Positions 44,007 to 52,450 of a stretch of 64,000 bases of DNA are shown here, piece after piece. The notes below the pieces were generated by a model, which ran no database searches, had not been told where the DNA came from, and was given only the letters and a program-made list of their open reading frames with translations. A program made the position numbers and the translations under genes. How positions within the stretch are numbered: position 1 is the first letter of the stretch; each line of letters starts with the position of its first letter. Source of the stretch: Bacteroidales bacterium (GTDB lineage: Bacteria > Bacteroidota > Bacteroidia > Bacteroidales > UBA932); NCBI GenBank assembly GCA_017398125.1, contig JAFQHE010000043.1, positions 31,292-95,291 of the forward strand. The letters run 5' to 3'.

Positions 44007-45614
44007 ATGATTAAGAATATATTTAAAGCTATAGGCTGCTTATCCTTGGTGATAACTGCCTTAAATCCGGTTCTTGCACAGGAGAATCAGACTCCGGCTT
44101 CAGTTGCAAAATTGAAGATGCAGAATATTTGGATGAACAATACCAATAATGCAGCAGCAGGTATTGTTGACGCTTCTCCTGTATACAGTGTTTCATCTAT
44201 TGGCTATGGTATGGCTAAGGGTGATTTTAAAATGGTACAGGATGGTGATGATAATAATCAGTTTAAACTTCAGACAGAGGGTGGTGGAGTTTACGAAAAG
44301 TTGGGCAATATGTTCATGTGGGGAGATTTGTCCTATACAAGAGATCTGATTAAGGGTGCACGTTTCAATTGTTTGGCATTTGATCCTTTCAGAGATGTCC
44401 CATTCTTGTTGGCAGATACTAACTCATCAAAATGGATCAGACAATCTTATAATTTGTCTATGAAGGTTGCTACACCTCAGTTGTTCAATTTCTTGACTCT
44501 TGGTGTAAGCGGTAAGTATATGACAGGTTTGTCGGCAAAACAGAATGACCCAAGGCCTGAGATGTTTGTTTCCAAATTTGATATTGGCGCATCTGCCCTT
44601 ATGACTTTTGGCAAACATCATATAGGTATGGAGTTCAACCACTACAACCGAAGAGAAGATGGTACTGCATTGCAGTTGAATAATCGTATTACAGCAAGAG
44701 GCTGGGATTATGTTGCGCCAGGTTTCTTCAGAGAGGCTGAGTTTGGCTATTATGGTTCATTGATAGCAGGCAGATATTTCCATGCTCATGCTATGGGTGG
44801 TGCCCTTCAATATGGTTTCAAGAATGACCATTGGAATATTCTACTTTCTGCAGACTACATGCAGAAAGTAGAGGACATTACAAATGAGAATTTGGATAGT
44901 TCTCCAGGTACTGGACGTAAAATGTTGGGTAGTGTTAAGGAAGATAAATGGACTGGCCGTTTTGTAACAAACTATACATTCAACAATGGTAATATTTTGG
45001 CCCTTAATGCATCTTACGAGGATAAGAGCGTAGACGGCATTGAGTATTTCCAGGAGTTTGACGATACTTATGAGGTTCAGGCTTGGATTGTTAAAGCCAA
45101 ATTCATTCGTTCAAACATTTCAAAAGTTAACACTCAGGTAAAACTTGATTACATTGTTAATGATGGCAATGCTTACAAATGGTGGTTTGGTGTAAACTAT
45201 GCAAACAGAACAAATGATTGGTGCTACTATTTGCCTGAGGCAAGCCAGGATGTTGCAAACAATATTTTTGGTGCTTTTGCTTCTCGCCACATTAAGTTCA
45301 ATGACAATAACTCGCTTACAATCAATATTAATGGTGGTTATTCTTCAAATAGTGAGGGTCTAATCAATGATAAAGGCATTGCTCCTGCGCAACTTTCTAA
45401 TGTTGGTTGGACAATGTTCACTCTAAAAGACTTTAACTATTTGACTACAAATTACGTTAAGTTTGGCGGTGAGTTGTCATACTCATACTCAGGATTCAAG
45501 AAAAATGATTCATTGTCATTGTTCTTTACAGTTGCTTTGGATCACTATTCACCAGATTCTGATGAGTTTGACAAACGTACAATCAGCAACTTCAAGATTG
45601 GTTTGGCATTCTAG
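44007..45614 (+). CDS. DUF6850-type outer-membrane beta-barrel protein
   Basis: 535-residue protein with a signal peptide (to about residue 25, LNPVLAQ) and alternating amphipathic strands typical of a large outer-membrane barrel, ending in a strand with terminal Phe (TISNFKIGLAF), the usual BAM recognition end. The SIGYGMAKGDFKMVQDGDDNNQF start matches DUF6850 proteins that accompany DUF4876 and TonB receptors. It could be a second channel or a receptor partner. It is the last gene of the receptor unit, closed by a strong terminator. Confidence 0.8.
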   Translation: MIKNIFKAIGCLSLVITALNPVLAQENQTPASVAKLKMQNIWMNNTNNAAAGIVDASPVYSVSSIGYGMAKGDFKMVQDGDDNNQFKLQTEGGGVYEKLGNMFMWGDLSYTRDLIKGARFNCLAFDPFRDVPFLLADTNSSKWIRQSYNLSMKVATPQLFNFLTLGVSGKYMTGLSAKQNDPRPEMFVSKFDIGASALMTFGKHHIGMEFNHYNRREDGTALQLNNRITARGWDYVAPGFFREAEFGYYGSLIAGRYFHAHAMGGALQYGFKNDHWNILLSADYMQKVEDITNENLDSSPGTGRKMLGSVKEDKWTGRFVTNYTFNNGNILALNASYEDKSVDGIEYFQEFDDTYEVQAWIVKAKFIRSNISKVNTQVKLDYIVNDGNAYKWWFGVNYANRTNDWCYYLPEASQDVANNIFGAFASRHIKFNDNNSLTININGGYSSNSEGLINDKGIAPAQLSNVGWTMFTLKDFNYLTTNYVKFGGELSYSYSGFKKNDSLSLFFTVALDHYSPDSDEFDKRTISNFKIGLAF

Positions 45615-45654
45615 GAATTTCAACCCAGTTGTTTGAAAAAATAATGGCGGTAAG

Positions 45655-45687
45655 AGGGTGGCTCAAGTTTGTTGGCCACCCTTTTTT
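45655..45687 (+). terminator. Strong terminator after the DUF6850 gene
   Basis: AGGGTGGC (45655-45662) pairs with GCCACCCT (45675-45682) and runs into TTTTTT. It splits the receptor genes from the protease array, which should therefore have its own promoter. Confidence 0.88.
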
Positions 45688-45702
45688 ACCCCTATCGGAG
45701 TT

Positions 45703-45735
45703 AATTATAAAGTGAGAATATTCCAATTTATAATT
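45703..45735. promoter_or_regulatory. 9-bp inverted repeat before the protease array
   Basis: AATTATAAA (45703-45711) and TTTATAATT (45727-45735), 15-base spacer, ending 20 bases before the first array gene. It looks like an operator or promoter-overlapping site. No TAnnTTTG element is present, so the array may use a different promoter type. Confidence 0.4.
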
Positions 45736-45755
45736 TTTAAATAAATTTTAGATAA

Positions 45756-47984
45756 ATGAAGCGTAAAACTATTTTTGCATCAATCTTCTTTGCTGCTGCT
45801 GCCTTTATGGGCATTACTGCAAATGCACAGAATATTGAGAAGCCTACAATTGAGGGCAAAACCTCTTTTGCCGTAGTTGTAGACCAGACCACACTTGAAA
45901 AGTGCAGGGCTGAAATTGATGGTTATAAAGCCGTTGTAGAGAGCGAAGGTCTTCCTACCTTTATTGTGTCGGGAAACTGGTGTTGCCCTGATTGTGTTAA
46001 GGCAGTCCTAAAGGATCTTTATGAGAAGAATAACCTTGAGGGTGCATTCCTTATTGGTGATATTCCAATTGCCATGGTAACAAGAGCAAACCATTTGGCT
46101 ACTGCATTCAAAATGGATGAGAGAGAGTATCCAATGGGTAGAGCCTCTATTCCAACTGACCGATTCTATGATGATTTTGACTTGAAATTCAAACCTATCA
46201 AAGATTCAACAGATGGTTTGAAACATTTTTACCAGATGGATCCGGAGTCTGCACAATATATCGAGTGCGACATTTATACCGGCCGTTTGAAACCTCTTGC
46301 CGGCAATGGCGACAAATATGCCCAGATAAGCAAATATTTGAATAAGGCAATTGCTGCACATAAAGAGCACAACCATTTTGACCAGTTTGTTTCATATACT
46401 GGTTACGGTTCATACTCTGAGTGTTTGAAAGCTTGGAGAGCAGAGCAGCAGATTTTGCATGAGCAGTTCCCTGGTGTATTTACAAAATACAATACTGCAA
46501 AATTCATCCGTTTTTCAATGGATCCATATACAAAGGATTATCTGTTAAGGGAGATGAGACGTCCTGAGTTGGACTTTATGGTAATTCATGCCCACGGTCT
46601 TCCTCACAAACAGGCCTTGTGTGAAATTCCTAACTTCTTGTCGAGAGATTTTGACCATACTCCATATATTGGTTATGAGGTAAGAGAGGGTTTGAGAAGT
46701 TCACGTAAAGGTGCTAATGAGCGTACCAAGGCCATAATTGAGAAATGGGGCTTGGATTCTACCTGGTATGCCGGTTTGAATACTCCTGAGGTACTTGCAA
46801 AAGACTCTACTGAGAAGGCTCAGACAGAAATTCTTATTGATGATATAAATGATGTAAAACCTAACCCAAGATTCATCATTATGGACTGTTGTTTCAACGG
46901 TGACTACAGATACGATGACTTTATTGCAGGTAAATATATCATGGCAGACGGTAAGACTGTTGCTGCATTTGCTAACAGTGTTAATGTAATCCAGGATGGT
47001 TCTACTTTTGATTTAATGGGTCTTCTTGGCCAGGGAATCAGATTGGGTAACTGGGCAAAATACAACAATATTCTTGAGTCTCATATTATTGGTGACCCTA
47101 CATTCCACTATACAGCTCCTCACGGCCACGGCCATGCACATGGAGAGGGTGCTCACAACCACTCACATGAGATCAATGATATGATGGCCAACAATGATGT
47201 TGATTTCTGGTTGGCTCACATGAATGCAAAGAATCCTGAGGTTCAGAATGTTGCACTAATCAAACTTGTAGAGAACAACTATAAGGGTGCTCCTGCAATC
47301 CTTTTGGAGAGAGTCAAGAATTCAGACTATGCAATAGTAAGATATAATGCATTGAAGTTGCTTGAGAAACTTAACGGTCCTGAGTACCGTGAGGCTCTTA
47401 AGGTTGCTTCTAACGATGGCTTTGAGTTTACAAGACGTATTGCTGTAAACAGAATGGGCTTCTGCGGTGATGTAGAGTTCATTCCTTATTTGATCAATGC
47501 TTTCGTAGAGGATTACAATGCATTGCGTATCAAATTCAATATTGAAGAGGCTTTGAAATGTTTTGACAAAAATCTTGTTGTTGCTGAAATTGAGAAGTAT
47601 TTTGCAGGCAGGGAGAGATTCCTTACTGAGAGATTCAAGAAAGAACTTCTTAAGGTTGTTGAAGGCAACTCTGCTGCAAGGTCACTTGAGGATATGAAAA
47701 ATCCTGAGGTAAGCGTTGAAGACAAGATCTACAGAGCAAAAGCATTGCGTAACCGTCCGTTCCACCAGAATATTGATGAGATGCTTGTTCTTGTTCAGGA
47801 TGCTGATGCTGCACCTGAGTTCAGACAATATCTTGTTGAGTCTTTGGGTTGGTTCAGAAGATCATACAAATCCAACGAGATTCTTTCTGTAATGGAGAAA
47901 ATGCTTGCAGAGAAGCAATTCGTTACTCCTGAGATGGAGCAGGAGTTGAAACGTGCATGCGCAAAACTTAAATCAGAGAAATAA
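45756..47984 (+). CDS. Gingipain-like (C25) caspase-fold/HEAT protein, paralogue 1
   Basis: Exported protein of 742 residues with a signal peptide ending at TANAQ. Residues about 30-450 follow the peptidase C25 pattern: AVVVD strand, AFLIGDIP (gingipain VLLVGD), TDRFYDDFD, IYTGRLKP. The clan CD catalytic pair is visible: His280-Gly281 in HAHG and Cys379 in DCCFNGDY, which resembles ACVNGDF of RgpB. GDPTFHY closes the domain. Residues 451-471 carry eight His (HGHGHAHGEGAHNHSH), unique to this copy. The rest (about 480-742) is HEAT-like helical repeats (NVALIKLVENN, VRYNALKLLEKL). No Ig or T9SS C-terminal signal is seen. First of four tandem copies; its cargo or substrate is unknown. Confidence 0.78.
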   Translation: MKRKTIFASIFFAAAAFMGITANAQNIEKPTIEGKTSFAVVVDQTTLEKCRAEIDGYKAVVESEGLPTFIVSGNWCCPDCVKAVLKDLYEKNNLEGAFLIGDIPIAMVTRANHLATAFKMDEREYPMGRASIPTDRFYDDFDLKFKPIKDSTDGLKHFYQMDPESAQYIECDIYTGRLKPLAGNGDKYAQISKYLNKAIAAHKEHNHFDQFVSYTGYGSYSECLKAWRAEQQILHEQFPGVFTKYNTAKFIRFSMDPYTKDYLLREMRRPELDFMVIHAHGLPHKQALCEIPNFLSRDFDHTPYIGYEVREGLRSSRKGANERTKAIIEKWGLDSTWYAGLNTPEVLAKDSTEKAQTEILIDDINDVKPNPRFIIMDCCFNGDYRYDDFIAGKYIMADGKTVAAFANSVNVIQDGSTFDLMGLLGQGIRLGNWAKYNNILESHIIGDPTFHYTAPHGHGHAHGEGAHNHSHEINDMMANNDVDFWLAHMNAKNPEVQNVALIKLVENNYKGAPAILLERVKNSDYAIVRYNALKLLEKLNGPEYREALKVASNDGFEFTRRIAVNRMGFCGDVEFIPYLINAFVEDYNALRIKFNIEEALKCFDKNLVVAEIEKYFAGRERFLTERFKKELLKVVEGNSAARSLEDMKNPEVSVEDKIYRAKALRNRPFHQNIDEMLVLVQDADAAPEFRQYLVESLGWFRRSYKSNEILSVMEKMLAEKQFVTPEMEQELKRACAKLKSEK

Positions 47985-47995
47985 TGGAGGTGGTT

Positions 47996-50191
47996 ATGAA
48001 AAGAATACTATTGTTTATAGCTGCAATTGTTTGCACAGGTCAGATTTTTGCGCAGCAGGTTAAGGTTACAAAACCTGTCACTAAATTGAACAATTCTTTT
48101 GCAATTGTTATTGATAATGTTACTTATGAGAAGTGTGGCGATGCTGTAAGGGAGTATAGAGATGCTTTGGAGGCCGACGGCCTTGCAACCTATATCATTG
48201 CCGGTGCCTGGGAGAATCCCGATCAGGTAAAGGCACAGATCAAGAAAGTATATGCAAAGGCAAAGAATTTTGAGGGTGTGGTATTTATTGGTGATGTTCC
48301 TTATGTAATGGTACGTAATGCACAGCACATGACTACAGCATTCAAAATGGATGAGAAGAAGTTCCCTATTGATGAGTCTTCTGTATGTTCAGACCGTTTC
48401 TATGATGATTTGCACCTTGAGTTTGAGTATCTTGAGAAAGATTCTACAAACAGCAACAAATTCTGGTACAAACTTAAAGAGACATCTCCTCAACATTTGA
48501 ACCCTTCATTCTATTCTGGCCGTATTTTCTATCCTCCTATGTTGGGTGGCGACAAATATGAGGCAATCTCAAAATATTTGAGAAAAGCGGTAGAGGCTAA
48601 AAAGAACCCTGATCTTCTTGACAATATGGTTACTTTTGCCGGACACGGTTACAATGGTGACTGTCTTTTGGTATGGCAGGATGAGAAGATTGCAATGAAT
48701 GAGAACTTCCCATTCTTGGGCAAGGATCATTTGAGTGAGAAACATTTGAGTTTCAGAATGTCTCCTTATATGAAATATGAGTTGTTTGATGAGATTGAGA
48801 GACCTGGCATTGATGCATTCTTCTTCAATGAGCATGGTTCAATTGACAAACAGCACATTTCAGGTGGTCCGGAGTTCGTGTACTCTCTTGAAGAGCGTTT
48901 GGCTGCGTTGAGATCGCAGGTACAAGGTGAGTTGGCCTTTGTTCCTAAAGCACAGCGCGAAGAACTTAAAAAGAAATTCTTGGCTGACTATGGTTTGAAC
49001 GAGAATTTCTTTACTGCAAAGGCAGAGAGCAATATACCTGACGTTGCTGAGACTAAAGGTGACAAGAATGTTACAATCTTCAGTTTGGATGATATCAAAA
49101 AATTGAAACCTACCCCAAGATTTGTAATGTTCAATGCATGCTATAACGGTTCATTCCACAGACCTGGTTATGTTTCAGGTTACTATATTTTTGGCGACGG
49201 CAGAACAGTCGTTTGTCAGGGTAATACTGTAAATGTGCTTCAAGACCGCTGGACATATGAGATGGTAGGCCTTATCTCTCATGGTGTGAGAATTGGTGAG
49301 TACAACAGAATGATTGCCTCTTTGGAGGGCCATATCATTGGTGACCCTACTTTCCACTTCAAGGAGCAGGAGGGTAGCACTCTTAGACAAGATGCTGTTG
49401 CCAAAGCTAATGATGCCGCTTACTGGGAGGCACTTCTTGAATCTCCGTATGCTGACATCCAGTCTTTGGCTTTGAGAAGACTTACTGATATGGGAGCCAT
49501 TGAGTCATTTGACATCCTTTCACACATGAAGAGATGTGAGTTCGGTTCAACCCGTATGGAGTGTATCAAATTGTTGAGCCGTTTCCGCGACGACAACTAC
49601 ATTGAGGCAATCAAGACCGGTATGTATGACAGTTACGAGATTACACGTAGAAATGCTGTGGATTATGCTTGGAGAGCAGGCGATACAAGACTTTCAGAGG
49701 CCATTATGGATGTATTTGTAAAATATCCTGAGTCTCAGCGAGTAAACTATAATATTCAGAAAGCAATATCATTGTATCCTGAGGCTCCTTTGAAAGAGGC
49801 CCTTCAGAAGGTTATTCCTACAATGACCGACTATAACATGGAGAAGGCAATCAAGAATGCTGAGGATATGATTGCTACACAGCAGGCTGCTAAAAACAGG
49901 GCTGAAAAGAATCTATTCAACAAAAAGTTGCCTCTAAGTGCAAGAATTGCAGCTTCACGTGGTATGAGAAATTATACCTACCATGAGTTGATTCCTCGTG
50001 TCCTTGAACTTGCAGCAGATAAGAGTGAGGATTTGGAGTTGAGATTGAATGTTGTTGAGATGTTGGGCTGGTTTGACAGATCAATGCACTGCAAAACTAT
50101 CAGTGAGGGTTGTGCAAAGATTTTGGAGGACAAGACAATTGAGCCGGAACTTAGGGCTGAACTTATCCAGACTATCAACAGAGTAAAATAA
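47996..50191 (+). CDS. Gingipain-like (C25) caspase-fold/HEAT protein, paralogue 2
   Basis: 731 residues from the ATG at 47996, chosen because GGAGGT lies 6 bases upstream (rare here) and gives a compact signal peptide ending at IFAQ; an earlier ATG overlaps the previous stop codon. C25-like core: VVFIGDVP, SDRFYDDLHLEF, FYSGRIFYPP, catalytic His280-Gly in NEHGS, and Cys382 in NACYNGSFH. A second HG (AGHGYNGD, about residues 215-222) occurs earlier but is not in the conserved place. HEAT-like helices follow (about 470-731; LALRRLTDMG, RLNVVEMLGWF). No His-rich loop. Probably co-transcribed with paralogue 1 (11-base gap). Confidence 0.78.
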   Translation: MKRILLFIAAIVCTGQIFAQQVKVTKPVTKLNNSFAIVIDNVTYEKCGDAVREYRDALEADGLATYIIAGAWENPDQVKAQIKKVYAKAKNFEGVVFIGDVPYVMVRNAQHMTTAFKMDEKKFPIDESSVCSDRFYDDLHLEFEYLEKDSTNSNKFWYKLKETSPQHLNPSFYSGRIFYPPMLGGDKYEAISKYLRKAVEAKKNPDLLDNMVTFAGHGYNGDCLLVWQDEKIAMNENFPFLGKDHLSEKHLSFRMSPYMKYELFDEIERPGIDAFFFNEHGSIDKQHISGGPEFVYSLEERLAALRSQVQGELAFVPKAQREELKKKFLADYGLNENFFTAKAESNIPDVAETKGDKNVTIFSLDDIKKLKPTPRFVMFNACYNGSFHRPGYVSGYYIFGDGRTVVCQGNTVNVLQDRWTYEMVGLISHGVRIGEYNRMIASLEGHIIGDPTFHFKEQEGSTLRQDAVAKANDAAYWEALLESPYADIQSLALRRLTDMGAIESFDILSHMKRCEFGSTRMECIKLLSRFRDDNYIEAIKTGMYDSYEITRRNAVDYAWRAGDTRLSEAIMDVFVKYPESQRVNYNIQKAISLYPEAPLKEALQKVIPTMTDYNMEKAIKNAEDMIATQQAAKNRAEKNLFNKKLPLSARIAASRGMRNYTYHELIPRVLELAADKSEDLELRLNVVEMLGWFDRSMHCKTISEGCAKILEDKTIEPELRAELIQTINRVK

Positions 50192-50213
50192 CTTTTGAAA
50201 TCTGATATTGATA

Positions 50214-52412
50214 ATGATAAGAAAAGTTAATATTTTAGTTATTATGGCTGTGCTTTTGCCGGTGCTTGCACTGGCAAAGCCAACCATAGTGAAGCCTACA
50301 ATCAAGAGTACTACCTCTTTTGCAATCATTGTTGACAATGCCACTTACCAGGCTATCAGACCAAGTATTGAGGCATACAGAACTGCAATTGAGAAGGATG
50401 GATTGGCTACTTACATTGTTGCCGACAACTGGACCTCTCCAGATCTTGTAAAGGCCCAACTTATGCAACTTGCAAAGGGCAAGATGCCTATTGAGGGTGC
50501 TGTTTTCTTGGGAGACATTCCTGTTGTAATGTCGCGTGATGCACAGCATATGGCTTCGGCATTCAAAGGAGACCAGGATCAGGACTGGAAAGAGTATTCT
50601 GCTGGTACTGACCGTTTCTATGATGATTTTGACCTTGAGTGGGATTTTATCAAGCAGGATGAGGATCTTCCTCATTTCTTCTACTACTCATTGAGCCACA
50701 GAGGCCCTCAAAAAGTCTCTACCGACATCTACACTGCACGTATCAGGACTACCGGTGATGACAAGTATGCAAAATATGAGAAATATCTTGCAAAAGTTGT
50801 TGCAGCACATGCTGAAAACAATAAACTTGATGACTTCTTCATTTTCAGAGGCAATGCATACAACTCTGAGACCAAAGAGGGCTGGGCAGGAGAGCAGATT
50901 ACTCTTCGTGAGCAGATCCCTTCTCTCTTCACTTACGGCAACACTGCCCGTTTCATTGATTTTGAGACCAAATATCCTATTAAACCTTATCTTTTGGAGT
51001 ATTTGAAACGTCCTACTTTGGATATTGCACTTGGTCACCACCACGGTTCAGAGACAAGACAATATTTGAACGACAACCAGAATGCTGCAAAGGTTTCTGA
51101 GGCGATTGAGATGGTTAAATTGTTTTTGCGTACCAGAGTACGCAGAGAGAAGGGTGATGTTGCTGCAGCAATGCAGAAATGGGCAGATGAGGTAGGTGTT
51201 CCTGTAAGTTGGGTGGATACTACAGCTGCTACAAGAGATGCCGACAGAGTACGTCAGAAATCTATGGATATCTATTTGGAGGATATTTATGCAAATAATC
51301 CAAATCCGAGATTCATTATGCACGATGCCTGCTACAATGGTTCATTCCATAGAGATGATTGTGTTGCAAATGCATATCTTTTCTGCGATGGTAATACAGT
51401 TGCTGCTCATGGAAATACTTTGAACAGTATACAGGACAAGCATCCCAATGCATATTTGGGCCTTTTGGCAAGCGGCTTGCGTATTGGCCAGTGGGCACGT
51501 TATGCACAGAATTTCTTGGGAGCGCACCTTCTTGGTGACCCTACCTACAGGTTTGCCAACACTTCTACACCAGAGGTTGATATCAACGAGATTCTGGCTG
51601 TAGAGGGCACTAACAATGAATTCTGGTTGGATATTATCAAGAACAACAAATATGCTTCAACAGGTTCTGACTGGGTTGCAATGGCTGTAAGAAAGTTGGC
51701 AGACAACAACTATGAGAATTTTGATCAACTTGCATTGGAGGTTTATAAAACATCACCTTACGGAAGCGTAAGAATGGAGTGTCTGAAGGCACTTTATGAT
51801 AAGAATGCCTCAACAAGAAACGAGATTCTTATTCTTGGTTTGAATGACAGTTATGAACTTGTCCGCCGCTTCTGTGCTGACTATATAGGTTCTTGCGGAG
51901 ATGTTGAACTTCTTCCTGCTTTGGTAAATACAGTTATCAATGACAGAATCTCCGTTAGAGTTCATTACAGGGCAGAGGATAATCTTAAGATTTATCCTAA
52001 AGAATTGGCTGAGGCTGAATTGAGAAAACAGTTTGCTCAGAATCCTCATGTCATTGATCCGGATGCCCGTTTGGCTGCAATCCTTAAAGACAGGGAGTGG
52101 GTTGACAAACGTGTAGAGGGAACACTTGCCTCTTTGAAAGACAAGAGTGTTCCGCATGAGGAGCGTGCACATAACATATCTTCTCTAAGGAACTACAATT
52201 ATCATCATATTGTTCCTCAGATTATAGAGTTCATTGAGGATGCTTCACAACCAACCGATTTGAGAGTTGATGCAATCGAGGCTTTGGGCTGGTTCAACGC
52301 TTCATACCAGAACCCGGTGATTGCAGAGGCTTGCAAACGTATAATGAAGTCTGATGCTCCGCAAGAGTTGAAGAATGAGGCAGAGAAGACATACAAACGT
52401 CTTCAAAACTAA
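50214..52412 (+). CDS. Gingipain-like (C25) caspase-fold/HEAT protein, paralogue 3
   Basis: 732 residues from the ATG at 50214 (an in-frame TTG at 50208 is less likely). Signal peptide ends near LALA-KPT. C25-like core: AVFLGDIPVVMSRDAQHM, TDRFYDDFDLEWDF, IYTARIRTTGDDKY, catalytic His277-Gly in HHHGSETRQYLND, and Cys373 in DACYNGSFHRDDC, then GNTVAAHGN and LLGDPTYRF. It is closest to paralogue 4: both share HHHGS-TRQYLND and SIQDKHPNAY. The HEAT-like part (about 490-732) includes VRRFCADYIGSCGDVELLP and LRVDAIEALGWF. 22-base gap from paralogue 2, so likely the same transcript. Confidence 0.78.
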   Translation: MIRKVNILVIMAVLLPVLALAKPTIVKPTIKSTTSFAIIVDNATYQAIRPSIEAYRTAIEKDGLATYIVADNWTSPDLVKAQLMQLAKGKMPIEGAVFLGDIPVVMSRDAQHMASAFKGDQDQDWKEYSAGTDRFYDDFDLEWDFIKQDEDLPHFFYYSLSHRGPQKVSTDIYTARIRTTGDDKYAKYEKYLAKVVAAHAENNKLDDFFIFRGNAYNSETKEGWAGEQITLREQIPSLFTYGNTARFIDFETKYPIKPYLLEYLKRPTLDIALGHHHGSETRQYLNDNQNAAKVSEAIEMVKLFLRTRVRREKGDVAAAMQKWADEVGVPVSWVDTTAATRDADRVRQKSMDIYLEDIYANNPNPRFIMHDACYNGSFHRDDCVANAYLFCDGNTVAAHGNTLNSIQDKHPNAYLGLLASGLRIGQWARYAQNFLGAHLLGDPTYRFANTSTPEVDINEILAVEGTNNEFWLDIIKNNKYASTGSDWVAMAVRKLADNNYENFDQLALEVYKTSPYGSVRMECLKALYDKNASTRNEILILGLNDSYELVRRFCADYIGSCGDVELLPALVNTVINDRISVRVHYRAEDNLKIYPKELAEAELRKQFAQNPHVIDPDARLAAILKDREWVDKRVEGTLASLKDKSVPHEERAHNISSLRNYNYHHIVPQIIEFIEDASQPTDLRVDAIEALGWFNASYQNPVIAEACKRIMKSDAPQELKNEAEKTYKRLQN

Positions 52413-52450
52413 TGTGCATTCTGTGCAACAGTATAATATTGATTTAAATT

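Noticed and set aside
39756..45614. SusCD-type polysaccharide utilisation locus
   Set aside because: No SusD-like lipoprotein and no glycan-active enzyme lies in the unit; DUF4876/DUF6850 partners point to another cargo.
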